Origin: Clostridiales bacterium
GTDB taxonomy: Bacteria > Bacillota > Clostridia > Christensenellales > Pumilibacteraceae
Reading direction: 5' to 3'
DNA: 64,000 nucleotides
Assembly: GCA_022508505.1 (NCBI GenBank)
Contig: JAFLVC010000001.1
Location: 300,090-364,089 of the forward strand
The notes under the pieces are model-generated. The model was not told the origin of the DNA and did no database searches. It worked only from the letters and a program-made list of their open reading frames with translations. Shown one piece after another: positions 1 through 7,852 of the stretch; the first letter of the stretch is position 1, and each line of letters opens with the position of its first letter. The position numbers were made by a program, and so were the translations under genes.

Positions 1-577
1 CGTCGGAAATATTCACCTCGTTTGCAAAGTCGAATATGTTCTTTACGGTGAGCGCGTCGCACTTTGCGCTTTGCGCCTCGGTCTCGTTAAAGCCTGTGTC
101 GAGAATGGCGACGCCGTCCTTTTCGATGTGGACGACGTTGGTATGGTGCTTTGCTATGCGGCAGGTCGCGCTGTGCTCGCCGCAGTAAACGGTAATCCAG
201 ATGTCGAAAACGCAGGCGAGCCGACTTTTGTTCACCGTGATTTCAGTCGACTTGACGTACTCGGATATTTGCTTGCGCTGGTCTGGCGTGACGCTCGCGA
301 TCACTTGGAGCTTTTTGTCCGCTTTGCCCGCGACAATGCCGGCGGCGGCGGCGACGGGAATTCCGCGCATGCCGTCGGTGTTGGGAACCACCACGCTTTT
401 GACGTTTTTCAAGATGTTGCCGCTCACCGCTATATCCACTCTGTCGGGGAGAGTGCCGAGAGTGTCGCGCGCGATAGCGGCGGCATAGGCAACTGCAATC
501 GGCTCGGTGCAGCCTGTTGCGGGCACGAGCTCTTCTTTCAGCGTTTCGAGTAGAGTTTTGTACGTGTGCTTGTCCAT
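1..577 (-). CDS. L-cysteine desulfidase / serine dehydratase-alpha-like protein (UPF0597, CyuA/YhaM family), 5' part, truncated by window edge
   Basis: Reverse-strand reading from ATG at 577 gives MDKHTYKTLLETLKEELVPATGCTEPIAVAYAAAIARDTLG..., typical of the UPF0597 N-terminus (PATGCTEPIA motif); open to the window edge. Confidence 0.82.
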   Translation of the reverse strand, partial: MDKHTYKTLLETLKEELVPATGCTEPIAVAYAAAIARDTLGTLPDRVDIAVSGNILKNVKSVVVPNTDGMRGIPVAAAAGIVAGKADKKLQVIASVTPDQRKQISEYVKSTEITVNKSRLACVFDIWITVYCGEHSATCRIAKHHTNVVHIEKDGVAILDTGFNETEAQSAKCDALTVKNIFDFANEVNISD

Positions 578-727
578 ACGTCTGTTATAGCACACGGCAA
601 AAAATTTTTCAATGATTTGGTCGAAAAAAGTCGACACATCGGGATGTTTTTTGGGAATTGACTTTGTCGAAAATACATGGTATAATGTAAAAAACGCTTC
701 ATGTGCGGCACGACAAGCCGCGGATGA

Positions 728-1432
728 ATGGGGGTGCGCGTGGTCGTATATCTTATGGATACGAGATGCTTTGCGGATAAAGAGCTGTTTGCCGAAATCT
801 ACGGCACTCTGTCTCCCGTTCGCAAAAAGAAGATCGACGCGTACATGTACGACAAGGACAAGTACCTTTCCATGGGCGCGGGGTATCTTTTGGAAAACGG
901 GCTGAAGGCGCACGCCCTGCCGCCTCAGCAAATGCACTACGAGTACGGCCGCGACGGCAAGCCGGGCATAAACGACCCGCGCCTGCGCTTTAACATCTCG
1001 CACAGCGGCGTCTTTACGGTGTGCGCGTTTTCGGGCACGGAGATCGGCATCGACTTACAGCAGATGACAAAACGTGTAAACCCGACGGCGTTCGGCGTCG
1101 CCTGTTCGCCCAAGGAAAAAAAGTACCTCAAAGCGCTCGACAGAAAAAAGTGGACTTCCGAGTTCTATCGGATGTGGACGATAAAAGAGAGCTACATGAA
1201 GTTTTTGGGCACGGGGCTGTCGCTCGCGCCGTCGCGCGTGGACGTCAATCTCGAAGACTTTCCGCTCTCCGTCTCTCTCGACGGCAAGAAGCAGAACACT
1301 TACTTTAAAGAATACGACGTCGGCATTGATTACAAGCTGACGGTGTGCAGCGGCAGAAACGATTTTGCCCCGAACATCACCGTGATAAGGCTTGACCGAT
1401 ACCACGTTCCCAAGTTTTTCAGACTGTTTTAA
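728..1432 (+). CDS. 4'-phosphopantetheinyl transferase superfamily protein (Sfp-like)
   Basis: FNISHSG...VCAFSGTEIGIDLQ and WTIKESYMKFLGTGL motifs. Promoter TTGACT(658)-17-TATAAT(681). The start could also be 755. Confidence 0.88.
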   Translation: MGVRVVVYLMDTRCFADKELFAEIYGTLSPVRKKKIDAYMYDKDKYLSMGAGYLLENGLKAHALPPQQMHYEYGRDGKPGINDPRLRFNISHSGVFTVCAFSGTEIGIDLQQMTKRVNPTAFGVACSPKEKKYLKALDRKKWTSEFYRMWTIKESYMKFLGTGLSLAPSRVDVNLEDFPLSVSLDGKKQNTYFKEYDVGIDYKLTVCSGRNDFAPNITVIRLDRYHVPKFFRLF

Positions 1433-1500
1433 TCCTAAAATAACGATATAAAGTTCTGCCGCTTCGACTAAAACAACGGTCGAGGCGGCATACTATTTGC

Positions 1501-2265
1501 ATGGAAAAAACAGTATCGTTTGTAAAGAGGATAATGCCGGCTGCGCTCGTGGCGCTGATTCTCGTCGCGCTCGCGGCGTTTGCGTTCCTGCCGCAGGTGC
1601 GCGGCGAGCGTTCATTTGTAACGGCGTCGGCGGCGTCAATCGACAAAGAAGCCATGCAGGCGCTCGACGGCGTTTGCGAATACCTCGATGGGCGCGACTT
1701 TTACGTCAAAACAAGCGGCGAGATAAAGGCAAAGGCGTTCGGCATTCCGCACACGCAAAAGGTGAGCGGGCATAGGGGCGTCAAGGGCGGCGAGTTCTTC
1801 GAAAAGGCGGAGAGCAAATCGTCGCTCGTAAAGGCGGCGGTCAAAAAGACGGGTAAGGACGGCGGCGTCGACGTGTCGAAGGGCGAGTATAAGAAAAAGA
1901 AATTCGTCTACGGCAAGCCCAAGCATTTGACGGGCGATGAGTATTTGACTAAGTACGGCAGACCGTCGACGGGACTCGTCAGGTACGAGCTCGACGGCGC
2001 GGTGCTCGAGGCGAAAAAGGTCAAGGACGGAGTTTACACGTATAAGCTCGATGCCAAGCGCGCGACGCGCTACTGCAAAAACGAGGTCAAAACTCTCGTC
2101 GGCAGCAAAAAGCACCCCGACTACAAGAGCGTGTCGTTTACGCTGTACTGCGACGGCAACCGCCCCGTCAAGGTGCGCTCGCGCGAAAAATTCGAGACGG
2201 ACATCTGCGGCGGAATAACATGCGTTGCGACGTATACCGAAATTTTCGACTTCGACAATCAATAA
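1501..2265 (+). CDS. Hypothetical protein with N-terminal signal/TM segment
   Basis: 254-aa ORF with hydrophobic N-terminus (MPAALVALILVALAAFAFLP) followed by a Lys/Asp-rich extracytoplasmic region; no family recognised. Confidence 0.6.
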   Translation: MEKTVSFVKRIMPAALVALILVALAAFAFLPQVRGERSFVTASAASIDKEAMQALDGVCEYLDGRDFYVKTSGEIKAKAFGIPHTQKVSGHRGVKGGEFFEKAESKSSLVKAAVKKTGKDGGVDVSKGEYKKKKFVYGKPKHLTGDEYLTKYGRPSTGLVRYELDGAVLEAKKVKDGVYTYKLDAKRATRYCKNEVKTLVGSKKHPDYKSVSFTLYCDGNRPVKVRSREKFETDICGGITCVATYTEIFDFDNQ

Positions 2266-2270
2266 TCAAG

Positions 2271-2516
2271 TCAATCCAAATCGAGGTTTTCGGGAAGAAA
2301 GGTGGGGTGGTCGAGAAACTCGCTGACCGTGATGTTTAGACCGTTGCAAAGCAGTATGAGCGTGCGGAGCGATATGCCGTTGCACCGCCGCTGCATTATG
2401 CTCTTGACAGTGGCAAACGGCAGTCCGCAAAGCTGCGCGAGCTTGTACTGCGTGAGATTGCGCTCCCCCATGTATTCGAGTAGCCGATTGATTACGGCAA
2501 TGTTGATGGTGTTCAT
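2271..2516 (-). CDS. XRE-family helix-turn-helix regulator
   Basis: 81 aa: RNLTQYKLAQLCGLPFATVKSIMQRRCNGISLRTLILLCNGLNITVSEFL, typical HTH_3. Confidence 0.9.
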   Translation of the reverse strand: MNTINIAVINRLLEYMGERNLTQYKLAQLCGLPFATVKSIMQRRCNGISLRTLILLCNGLNITVSEFLDHPTFLPENLDLD

Positions 2517-2547
2517 ACGTTAAGTGTACGACACACCGCTTGTCGAA

Positions 2548-2589
2548 ATAGGATTAAAATTTATCCTTTCGGTTGAATTTTAATCCTAT
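2548..2589. repeat. 13-bp perfect inverted repeat ATAGGATTAAAAT-N16-ATTTTAATCCTAT upstream of the XRE gene
   Basis: Direct reading: 2548-2560 is the exact reverse complement of 2577-2589; an extra TAGGATTTTTA lies at 2601-2611. Confidence 0.85.
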
Positions 2590-2617
2590 TTTTTCTGCCG
2601 TAGGATTTTTAATAAAA

Positions 2618-2640
2618 AACCCGCTTAAAGCGGGGGAATT
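2618..2640 (-). terminator. Rho-independent terminator of luxS
   Basis: CCCGCTTTAAGCGGG followed by a T-run when read on the minus strand, just after the luxS stop. Confidence 0.75.
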
Positions 2641-2643
2641 TGA

Positions 2644-3111
2644 TTACTCTTTATATGTGAAGTTTTTGTACTTTTCGAGGTCGGATTTGTACTTTGCTAT
2701 GTAGTACTTTGCGGAGGTTAAATTCTGTTCGAGGTAGTTGCCGCACTCCTTTGCCGTCGCGCCGGGTATGTCGCCCGCGAATGAGAGTATGAAGTCGCAC
2801 ATCTCGATTACGAGCGTGTAAACGTCCTCGGAGGAGAGCTTTCCGAACATGACGAGGTAAAACCCCGTTCTGCACCCCATGGGTCCGAAATAGATTATCT
2901 CTTCCGCTCTTTCGTGCGAGCGCAGGAAGGTCGCGCCGAGGTGCTCTATCGTGTGAAGGGCGGGCATATCGGCGGGCGGCTCGCGGTTGGGGAGAGTCAG
3001 CCGCAGGTCAAACGTCGTCGTCTCCGCGCCGTCACGGCTGTCCCTTCTCGACACGTACAGCCCGCGCTCCAATACCAAGTGATTTATTTTAAAGCTTTCA
3101 ATTCTTTTCAT
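2644..3111 (-). CDS. luxS: S-ribosylhomocysteine lyase LuxS
   Basis: 155 aa with HTIEHL zinc motif, MGCRTGFYL and CGNYLEQNL motifs. Confidence 0.97.
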   Translation of the reverse strand: MKRIESFKINHLVLERGLYVSRRDSRDGAETTTFDLRLTLPNREPPADMPALHTIEHLGATFLRSHERAEEIIYFGPMGCRTGFYLVMFGKLSSEDVYTLVIEMCDFILSFAGDIPGATAKECGNYLEQNLTSAKYYIAKYKSDLEKYKNFTYKE

Positions 3112-3401
3112 TTTTTTAACCGTCGTGTGTTTACTACCGTTGTTCGTTGAGCGTTACGCCCGACGAGGTGCGTGGCGTTGGAAAGGAGTAAACGCCATTC
3201 TGTCGTGTATAACGGGGATAGATCAAATATGTGCGGCTTCGCCTGGTTCCCTCCGCTGCGCTCGCAATCGCTCGCTCCGGTCGGGATGATGGGGAAAAGG
3301 CACGCTTATTTCGAAACGACACGCTCATACCGCCATCATCCCGAGCAACGTCGAGGGATCCAGGCGCTTCGCGCCGCATTCTTTAAAATTCCGATCATGT
3401 C

Positions 3402-3460
3402 AGGCTCCCCTTAATAAGGGGAGCTGTCTGCGAGCTTGCTCGCAGACTGAGGGGATGTGA
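3402..3460. repeat. Family A intergenic palindromic repeat (GGCTCCCCTT..AAGGGGAGCTGTC..GACTGAGGGGATGTGA)
   Basis: Same motif at 28904-28956, 30901-30962, 39224-39273 and in degraded or partial form at 37554-37580, 39280-39324, 56930-56982. Confidence 0.9.
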
Positions 3461-3466
3461 AACAAA

Positions 3467-3590
3467 CAGATTCTTCGACTTCGCGCCTTTGGCGCTTCGC
3501 TCAGAATGACATTAAAAGGGCACATACTTTCTACTTTAGTTGCGGTTTGTCGATACCAAGTGTGTCATTCTGAGCGCAAGCGAAGAATCT
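3467..3590. repeat. Family B MITE-like element copy 1 (CAGATTCTTCG ... CGAAGAATCT ends)
   Basis: Inverted ends; internal TCAGAATGACA and TGTCATTCTGAGC; related copies at 22198-22350 and 39365-39495. Confidence 0.85.
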
Positions 3591-3603
3591 ATTTTGTCTC
3601 ATT

Positions 3604-4383
3604 CTACATAAACCTTATATCTATATCGCCGTTGGCGGTCCTTGCGGACAAGCGCTTGGATAGGTGCGTGGCGTCGGCGAGCTTTTTGTACGCGACGCCG
3701 TCGACGGTTATCGAGCCGTGGTCGGCGTCGATTGTCAGCTTGTAGTCGTTGCGGTCGCCGAGCGGCGACGCGACGATCTTTCCGTTTGACGTTTCCAGCC
3801 TCAGCTCGTCGGCGGTGACGCCGCTGGCGTCGATCGTGCCGTTTGACGTCTGGCATTCCAATTTGTCGGCCTTGACGTCGATTGCGGTGAGCGCGGCGTT
3901 CTTGCTGAATATGGTGAGGGCGGGCGAGCTGACCGACTCGACCTTTACCGTGCCGTTGCGGCATTTGATTGCCGCGCCGTTTCCGACGGTCAGGTTTTTG
4001 GCGGTTACAGAGCCGTTCGAAAGCTTGAGATGAAGGTTGTCGCAGGCGGCGCCCTTTATTTCGAACTTGCCGTTGTCGGTGGAAAGCTCCACCTCGGTAA
4101 ACTTTCCGCCGTCGAGGTAAACCCCGCCGTTCTTGTTGCGGAAGCGCAGCTTGCCCTTAAAGCTTTCCGGGATTGTCAGCTTGAACTCTATGCGGTGAAG
4201 GATTATGCGGTAAAAAAAGTTGCGCGATTTTTGGCGCACGGTGAGCGTGCCGTCGTCCGTCGTTATGTCGAAGTACTTTTCCTTGGCGGAAACGAACTCG
4301 ACGCATTCCCCCTTGCCGACGGAAATGTCCGCTATGCAGTCCGTTCCGTATATGGCTATATCCTTGATTCCGCTGAATTCCAT
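3604..4383 (-). CDS. DUF4097-family beta-helix-like protein
   Basis: Repeating NGxxxxxxxx beta-strand pattern (SNGSVTAKNLTVGNGAAIKCRNGTVKVES, TSNGTIDASGVTADELRLETSNGKIVAS). Start chosen at ATG 4383 because a promoter abuts it; the ORF extends to 4473. Confidence 0.8.
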   Translation of the reverse strand: MEFSGIKDIAIYGTDCIADISVGKGECVEFVSAKEKYFDITTDDGTLTVRQKSRNFFYRIILHRIEFKLTIPESFKGKLRFRNKNGGVYLDGGKFTEVELSTDNGKFEIKGAACDNLHLKLSNGSVTAKNLTVGNGAAIKCRNGTVKVESVSSPALTIFSKNAALTAIDVKADKLECQTSNGTIDASGVTADELRLETSNGKIVASPLGDRNDYKLTIDADHGSITVDGVAYKKLADATHLSKRLSARTANGDIDIRFM

Positions 4384-4650
4384 GTCTTTAGTGTAAACTA
4401 TTTGATTGTTTTTTGCAAGCGTTTGCGGCATGTCGGCGCTCGACTGCGCGGCGTGCGGCTGCCGATTTTTCACAATTTAAAGCGTTTTGTGCCCTCGATT
4501 GTGTATATACTGTGTGCGAATTGGGAAATAATACGGCTTGAGCTCGCCAAAAGCGGGTTTACGCTTGACTTTCTTTGCGGTTGTGACTATAATATTACAG
4601 GCTCGCGCCCCTTGTTCGGGCGTTACCACACGGAAACAATCAGGGTTACC

Positions 4651-6054
4651 ATGAAATTATTCGACGATATAATGTATATTATCAATACCAATATCTTGAT
4701 GACGATAATAGGCGTCGCTTTCGGTATTCAGGTATTGTACATACTGTTATTTTTCGTGAGGGCAAAAAAGTATCCCGAGGCAAAGACCAAGCACCGCTTC
4801 GGCATCGTCATTCCCGCGCGCAACGAGAGCGACGTCATTGCCGAAACGGTTAAGTGCATACTTTCTTCCAAGTACCCCAAGGACATGTTCGACGTGTACG
4901 TCGTCGCCGACAACTGCACGGACAACACCGCCGAGCTCGCGCGCGCGGCGGGAGCTATCGTTTTCGAGCGCACCGACCCCGATCCCAAGCACCACAAGGC
5001 GGGGTATGCGCTAAAGTTCCTTTTCGAAAAGATAATGGAACTTCATCCCGCCGGCTACTACGAGGCGTTTATCAAGTTCGACGCGGACAACCTCATGGAG
5101 CCCGATTACATCTCGCGCATGAACGACGCGTTCGACGCGGGCGTCAAGTGCGCGAGGGGATACTCAAATTCCAAAAATCTCGGGCAGAACATGGTCACAG
5201 GCATTTCTGGACTGTGGTATATCCGCGACTGTCGGTTTTCGAGCAACTTCCGCTCGGCAATCGGTCAGGGCACAATGCTCGGCGGAGCGGGCATGATGTT
5301 TGCAGCCGAGATTATCGAAAAGCACGGCTGGGACTGCCTGTCCGCATCGGACGACACCGAGTTCACCATGCGGCGGCTAAACGAGGACAAGATCAAGACG
5401 ATGTACGTAAAAGACGCTGTCGTCTACGAGGATCAGCCGTCGACGATAAAGGACACCTTCAAGCGGTATAAGCGCATGTCGGGCGCGCTTTGCAGTCTGT
5501 TCTTTACGCAGGGCTGCAAGTCGTTCCTGCTGTTTTTCAAGCGGTGGAAGTGGACTTACCTCGACATGTTCATAACGCTGATGTTCATTCCGGTATGCGT
5601 ACTCATGTGCATTTGGATTCCCATTTATTACGCCTACTACTTGATATACCACGGGATAATGGGCTTTAAGTACGGCGTCGTCGAAAATCTGACAAACTTT
5701 TGGAACTGCTTCAACACGATATGCTATGCGCTCGCTTTTGCGTTCGTGCTGTCGTTTATTCTTCAGGCGCTGCTCGCTATATTCCTCGAGAGAAAGCGCA
5801 TAAAGGTCCCCGCCAAAAAGATGATTCCCGTCGCTTTTGCGTTTCCTTTCTTCATGATAATCTACGCTGCGGCGATAACGATAGGCGTTTTCAGTAAGCC
5901 CAAGTGGAGCCAAATAAAGCGCAACACGACTTCGGACGTCGTAATAAATTCGGACGTGCAGGACGCGCCCGCCGAAGAGGTCGTGCCGAAAGCGGCGTAC
6001 GCCACCGAGGCGGCGGAAGATATTGCGGGCGGAGAGGCGCAGAGCGATGGCTGA
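4651..6054 (+). CDS. Glycosyltransferase family 2, multi-TM
   Basis: HRFGIVIPARNESDVIAETVKCILSSKYPKDMFDVYVVADNCTDNTAELARAAGA plus C-terminal TM helices. Start 4651 is preferred over the extended ORF from 4030, which overlaps the DUF4097 gene antisense. Confidence 0.9.
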   Translation: MKLFDDIMYIINTNILMTIIGVAFGIQVLYILLFFVRAKKYPEAKTKHRFGIVIPARNESDVIAETVKCILSSKYPKDMFDVYVVADNCTDNTAELARAAGAIVFERTDPDPKHHKAGYALKFLFEKIMELHPAGYYEAFIKFDADNLMEPDYISRMNDAFDAGVKCARGYSNSKNLGQNMVTGISGLWYIRDCRFSSNFRSAIGQGTMLGGAGMMFAAEIIEKHGWDCLSASDDTEFTMRRLNEDKIKTMYVKDAVVYEDQPSTIKDTFKRYKRMSGALCSLFFTQGCKSFLLFFKRWKWTYLDMFITLMFIPVCVLMCIWIPIYYAYYLIYHGIMGFKYGVVENLTNFWNCFNTICYALAFAFVLSFILQALLAIFLERKRIKVPAKKMIPVAFAFPFFMIIYAAAITIGVFSKPKWSQIKRNTTSDVVINSDVQDAPAEEVVPKAAYATEAAEDIAGGEAQSDG

Positions 6055-7156
6055 AAAACATTACGACTACCTCATTGTCGGCGCGGGGCTTTTCGGCGCG
6101 GCGTTCGCGCAAATCATGACCGAGCGCGGAAAGAGCTGTCTCGTCATTGAACGGCGTGAGACGGTCGGCGGCAATATCGCCACCGAAAAGACGGAAGGGA
6201 TTACCGTACATAAGTTCGGCGCGCACATCTTTCACACTAGCGACAAGCGGGTGTGGGAGTACGTCAACAGGTTTGCCGAGTTCAATCATTTTATAAACAC
6301 GCCGATAGCGAAATACAAGGGCAAGCTGTACAACCTGCCTTTTAACATGTTCACTTTTTATCAGCTGTGGGGGTGCAAGACGCCGAGCGAGGCGCGCGCG
6401 ATAATCGACGCTCAGCGCGAGGCGGCTGGAATTACCGAGCCGCAAAACCTTGAAGAAAAAGCTTTGATGATGGTGGGCGAGGACGTTTACAGAACGCTCA
6501 TCAAGGGCTATACCGAAAAGCAGTGGGGCAGGGACTGCAAGTACCTGCCGCCGTTTATAATAGGGCGCGTGCCGCTACGGTTTACCTACAACAACAACTA
6601 CTTCAACGACGATTATCAGGGAATCCCCACCTGCGGCTATACCGAAATGATCGAGAACATGCTAAAGGGCGTCGAGGTCATAACGGGCGTCGACTACTTT
6701 GTCGACAGAAACAAGTTCGACGGCATGGCGGACACCGTCGTGTACACCGGCGCAATCGACAGGTTTTTCGATTACAAGTACGGCGAGCTCGAATACCGGT
6801 CGCTGCGGTTTGAGACCGAAACGCTGGACGTAGACGACTATCAGGGCAACGCGGTCGTCAACTACACAGAGTACGAGGTTCCGTACACGCGCATAATCGA
6901 GCACAAGCACTTTAACGGCGACAAGTCCGAGCGCACGGTCATTACCCGCGAGTACCCCGAGAAGTTTGAAAAGGGCAGCGAGCCGTACTACCCGATAAAC
7001 GACGAAAAGAACACCGAGCTGTACAACAAGTACGCCGCGCTCGCAAAAAGCAAAAAGAACGTGCTTTTCGGCGGCAGACTCGCCGGATATAAGTATTACG
7101 ACATGGACGATACCGTCGCCGCCGTGTTCGAGCTTACAGACAAGCTGGGCGCCTAA
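6047..7156 (+). CDS. glf: UDP-galactopyranose mutase
   Basis: DYLIVGAGLFGAAFAQIMTERGKSCLVIERRETVGGNIATEKTEGITVHKFGAHIFHTSDKRVWEYVN, characteristic of Glf. Confidence 0.96.
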   Translation: MAEKHYDYLIVGAGLFGAAFAQIMTERGKSCLVIERRETVGGNIATEKTEGITVHKFGAHIFHTSDKRVWEYVNRFAEFNHFINTPIAKYKGKLYNLPFNMFTFYQLWGCKTPSEARAIIDAQREAAGITEPQNLEEKALMMVGEDVYRTLIKGYTEKQWGRDCKYLPPFIIGRVPLRFTYNNNYFNDDYQGIPTCGYTEMIENMLKGVEVITGVDYFVDRNKFDGMADTVVYTGAIDRFFDYKYGELEYRSLRFETETLDVDDYQGNAVVNYTEYEVPYTRIIEHKHFNGDKSERTVITREYPEKFEKGSEPYYPINDEKNTELYNKYAALAKSKKNVLFGGRLAGYKYYDMDDTVAAVFELTDKLGA

Positions 7157-7210
7157 GCGGCTAAGATAAGAGATAAGAAATAAGAGATAAGAATGGAAGG
7201 CAATTGCGGA

Positions 7211-7240
7211 AGCGTCGGGCTATATACCGACGCTTTTTTT
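7211..7240 (+). terminator. Rho-independent terminator after glf
   Basis: AGCGTCGG-N8-CCGACGCT followed by TTTTTTT. Confidence 0.8.
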
Positions 7241-7260
7241 GCAAAAGGCGCGAGAAAGAA

Positions 7261-7289
7261 TTGACAAAGAGCTTTTCGGGTGGTATAAT
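7261..7289 (+). promoter_or_regulatory. sigma70-type promoter of the tRNA-Gly/tRNA-Pro pair
   Basis: TTGACA(7261)-17 nt-TATAAT(7284). Confidence 0.85.
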
Positions 7290-7302
7290 ACGAACAATCA
7301 GT

Positions 7303-7377
7303 GCGGAAATGGCTCAATGGTAGAGCAGTAGCTTCCCAAGCTGAAGGTTGCGGGTTCGATTCCCGTTTTCCGCTCCA
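7303..7377 (+). tRNA. tRNA-Gly (anticodon CCC)
   Basis: GCGGAAA/TTTCCGC acceptor, loop TTCCCAA, TTCGATT T-loop, encoded CCA. Confidence 0.95.
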
Positions 7378-7453
7378 CGAGGTGTAGCGCAGTTGGTAGC
7401 GCGCATGGTTAGGGACCATGAGGCCGCGAGTTCGAGTCTCGCCACTTCGACCA
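7378..7453 (+). tRNA. tRNA-Pro (anticodon AGG)
   Basis: 76-nt cloverleaf CGAGGTG TA GCGC..GCGC G CATGG TTAGGGA CCATG AGGCC GCGAG TTCGAGT CTCGC CACTTCG A CCA; C1-G72 pair; 0 nt from the upstream tRNA-Gly. Confidence 0.93.
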
Positions 7454-7459
7454 AGTAAA

Positions 7460-7483
7460 AGCCCGCCTTTCGGCGGGTTTTTG
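7460..7483 (+). terminator. Terminator of the tRNA pair
   Basis: GCCCGCCTTTCGGCGGGTTTTT. Confidence 0.8.
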
Positions 7484-7540
7484 CTTGCTCGAAAAGTATT
7501 CACGACGTGAGCGTGCAGAGTAAAAGTTTTAAACAACCAC

Positions 7541-7569
7541 TTGACAATGCGGTATAATTGTGGTATAAT
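7541..7569 (+). promoter_or_regulatory. Promoter of the toxin-antitoxin operon
   Basis: TTGACA(7541)-17-TATAAT(7564), with a directly repeated GGTATAAT(T/C). Confidence 0.75.
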
Positions 7570-7597
7570 CATGCCACAATAGTTAGGAGGTATTAAA

Positions 7598-7852
7598 ATG
7601 CAAATCATACCTATAAGGGATTTAAAGGAAACCGCCAAAATATCGGAAATGTGCAACTTATCCAATGAGCCGATATTCGTAACGAAAAACGGATACGGCG
7701 ACATGGTTATTATGAGCATAAAAACTTACGAGGCGAGCATAGAGCGGAATACGCTGCTTGCGCGGTTGGCGGAAGCCGAACACGGCGATAAATTGGTCGA
7801 CGGCGAAGCGGCCATGCGGGAATTGAGGCATAAATATGTCAAAAAAGATTGA
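7598..7852 (+). CDS. Type II toxin-antitoxin system antitoxin, Phd/YefM family
   Basis: MQIIPIRDLKETAKISEMCNLSNEPIFVTKNGYGDMVIMSIKTYE, Phd/YefM signature; overlaps the downstream toxin by 17 nt. Confidence 0.92.
   Translation: MQIIPIRDLKETAKISEMCNLSNEPIFVTKNGYGDMVIMSIKTYEASIERNTLLARLAEAEHGDKLVDGEAAMRELRHKYVKKD

Noticed and set aside
701-727. 8-codon upstream ORF (MCGTTSRG) just before the phosphopantetheinyl transferase start
   Set aside because: It abuts the ATG at 728, but no SD or codon bias supports translation; it may be coincidental.
3172-3414. 80-aa ORF (MALERSKRHSVVYNG...) and similar short ORFs in 28861-28960, 37343-37675, 39224-39500
   Set aside because: They consist of intergenic repeat sequence, with no SD or recognisable family.
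4030-4650. N-terminal 207 aa of the 674-aa plus-strand ORF
   Set aside because: Overlaps the DUF4097 gene antisense; GT2 homology begins at ATG 4651 after a promoter-like TTGACT/TATAAT.
7153-7719. 188-aa minus-strand ORF with SGETRTRGLMVPNHARYQLRY and GKRESNPQPSAWEATALPLSH
   Set aside because: Classic spurious translation of antisense tRNA sequence (tRNA-Pro and tRNA-Gly); the same artefact extends the ORF at 9909-10079.
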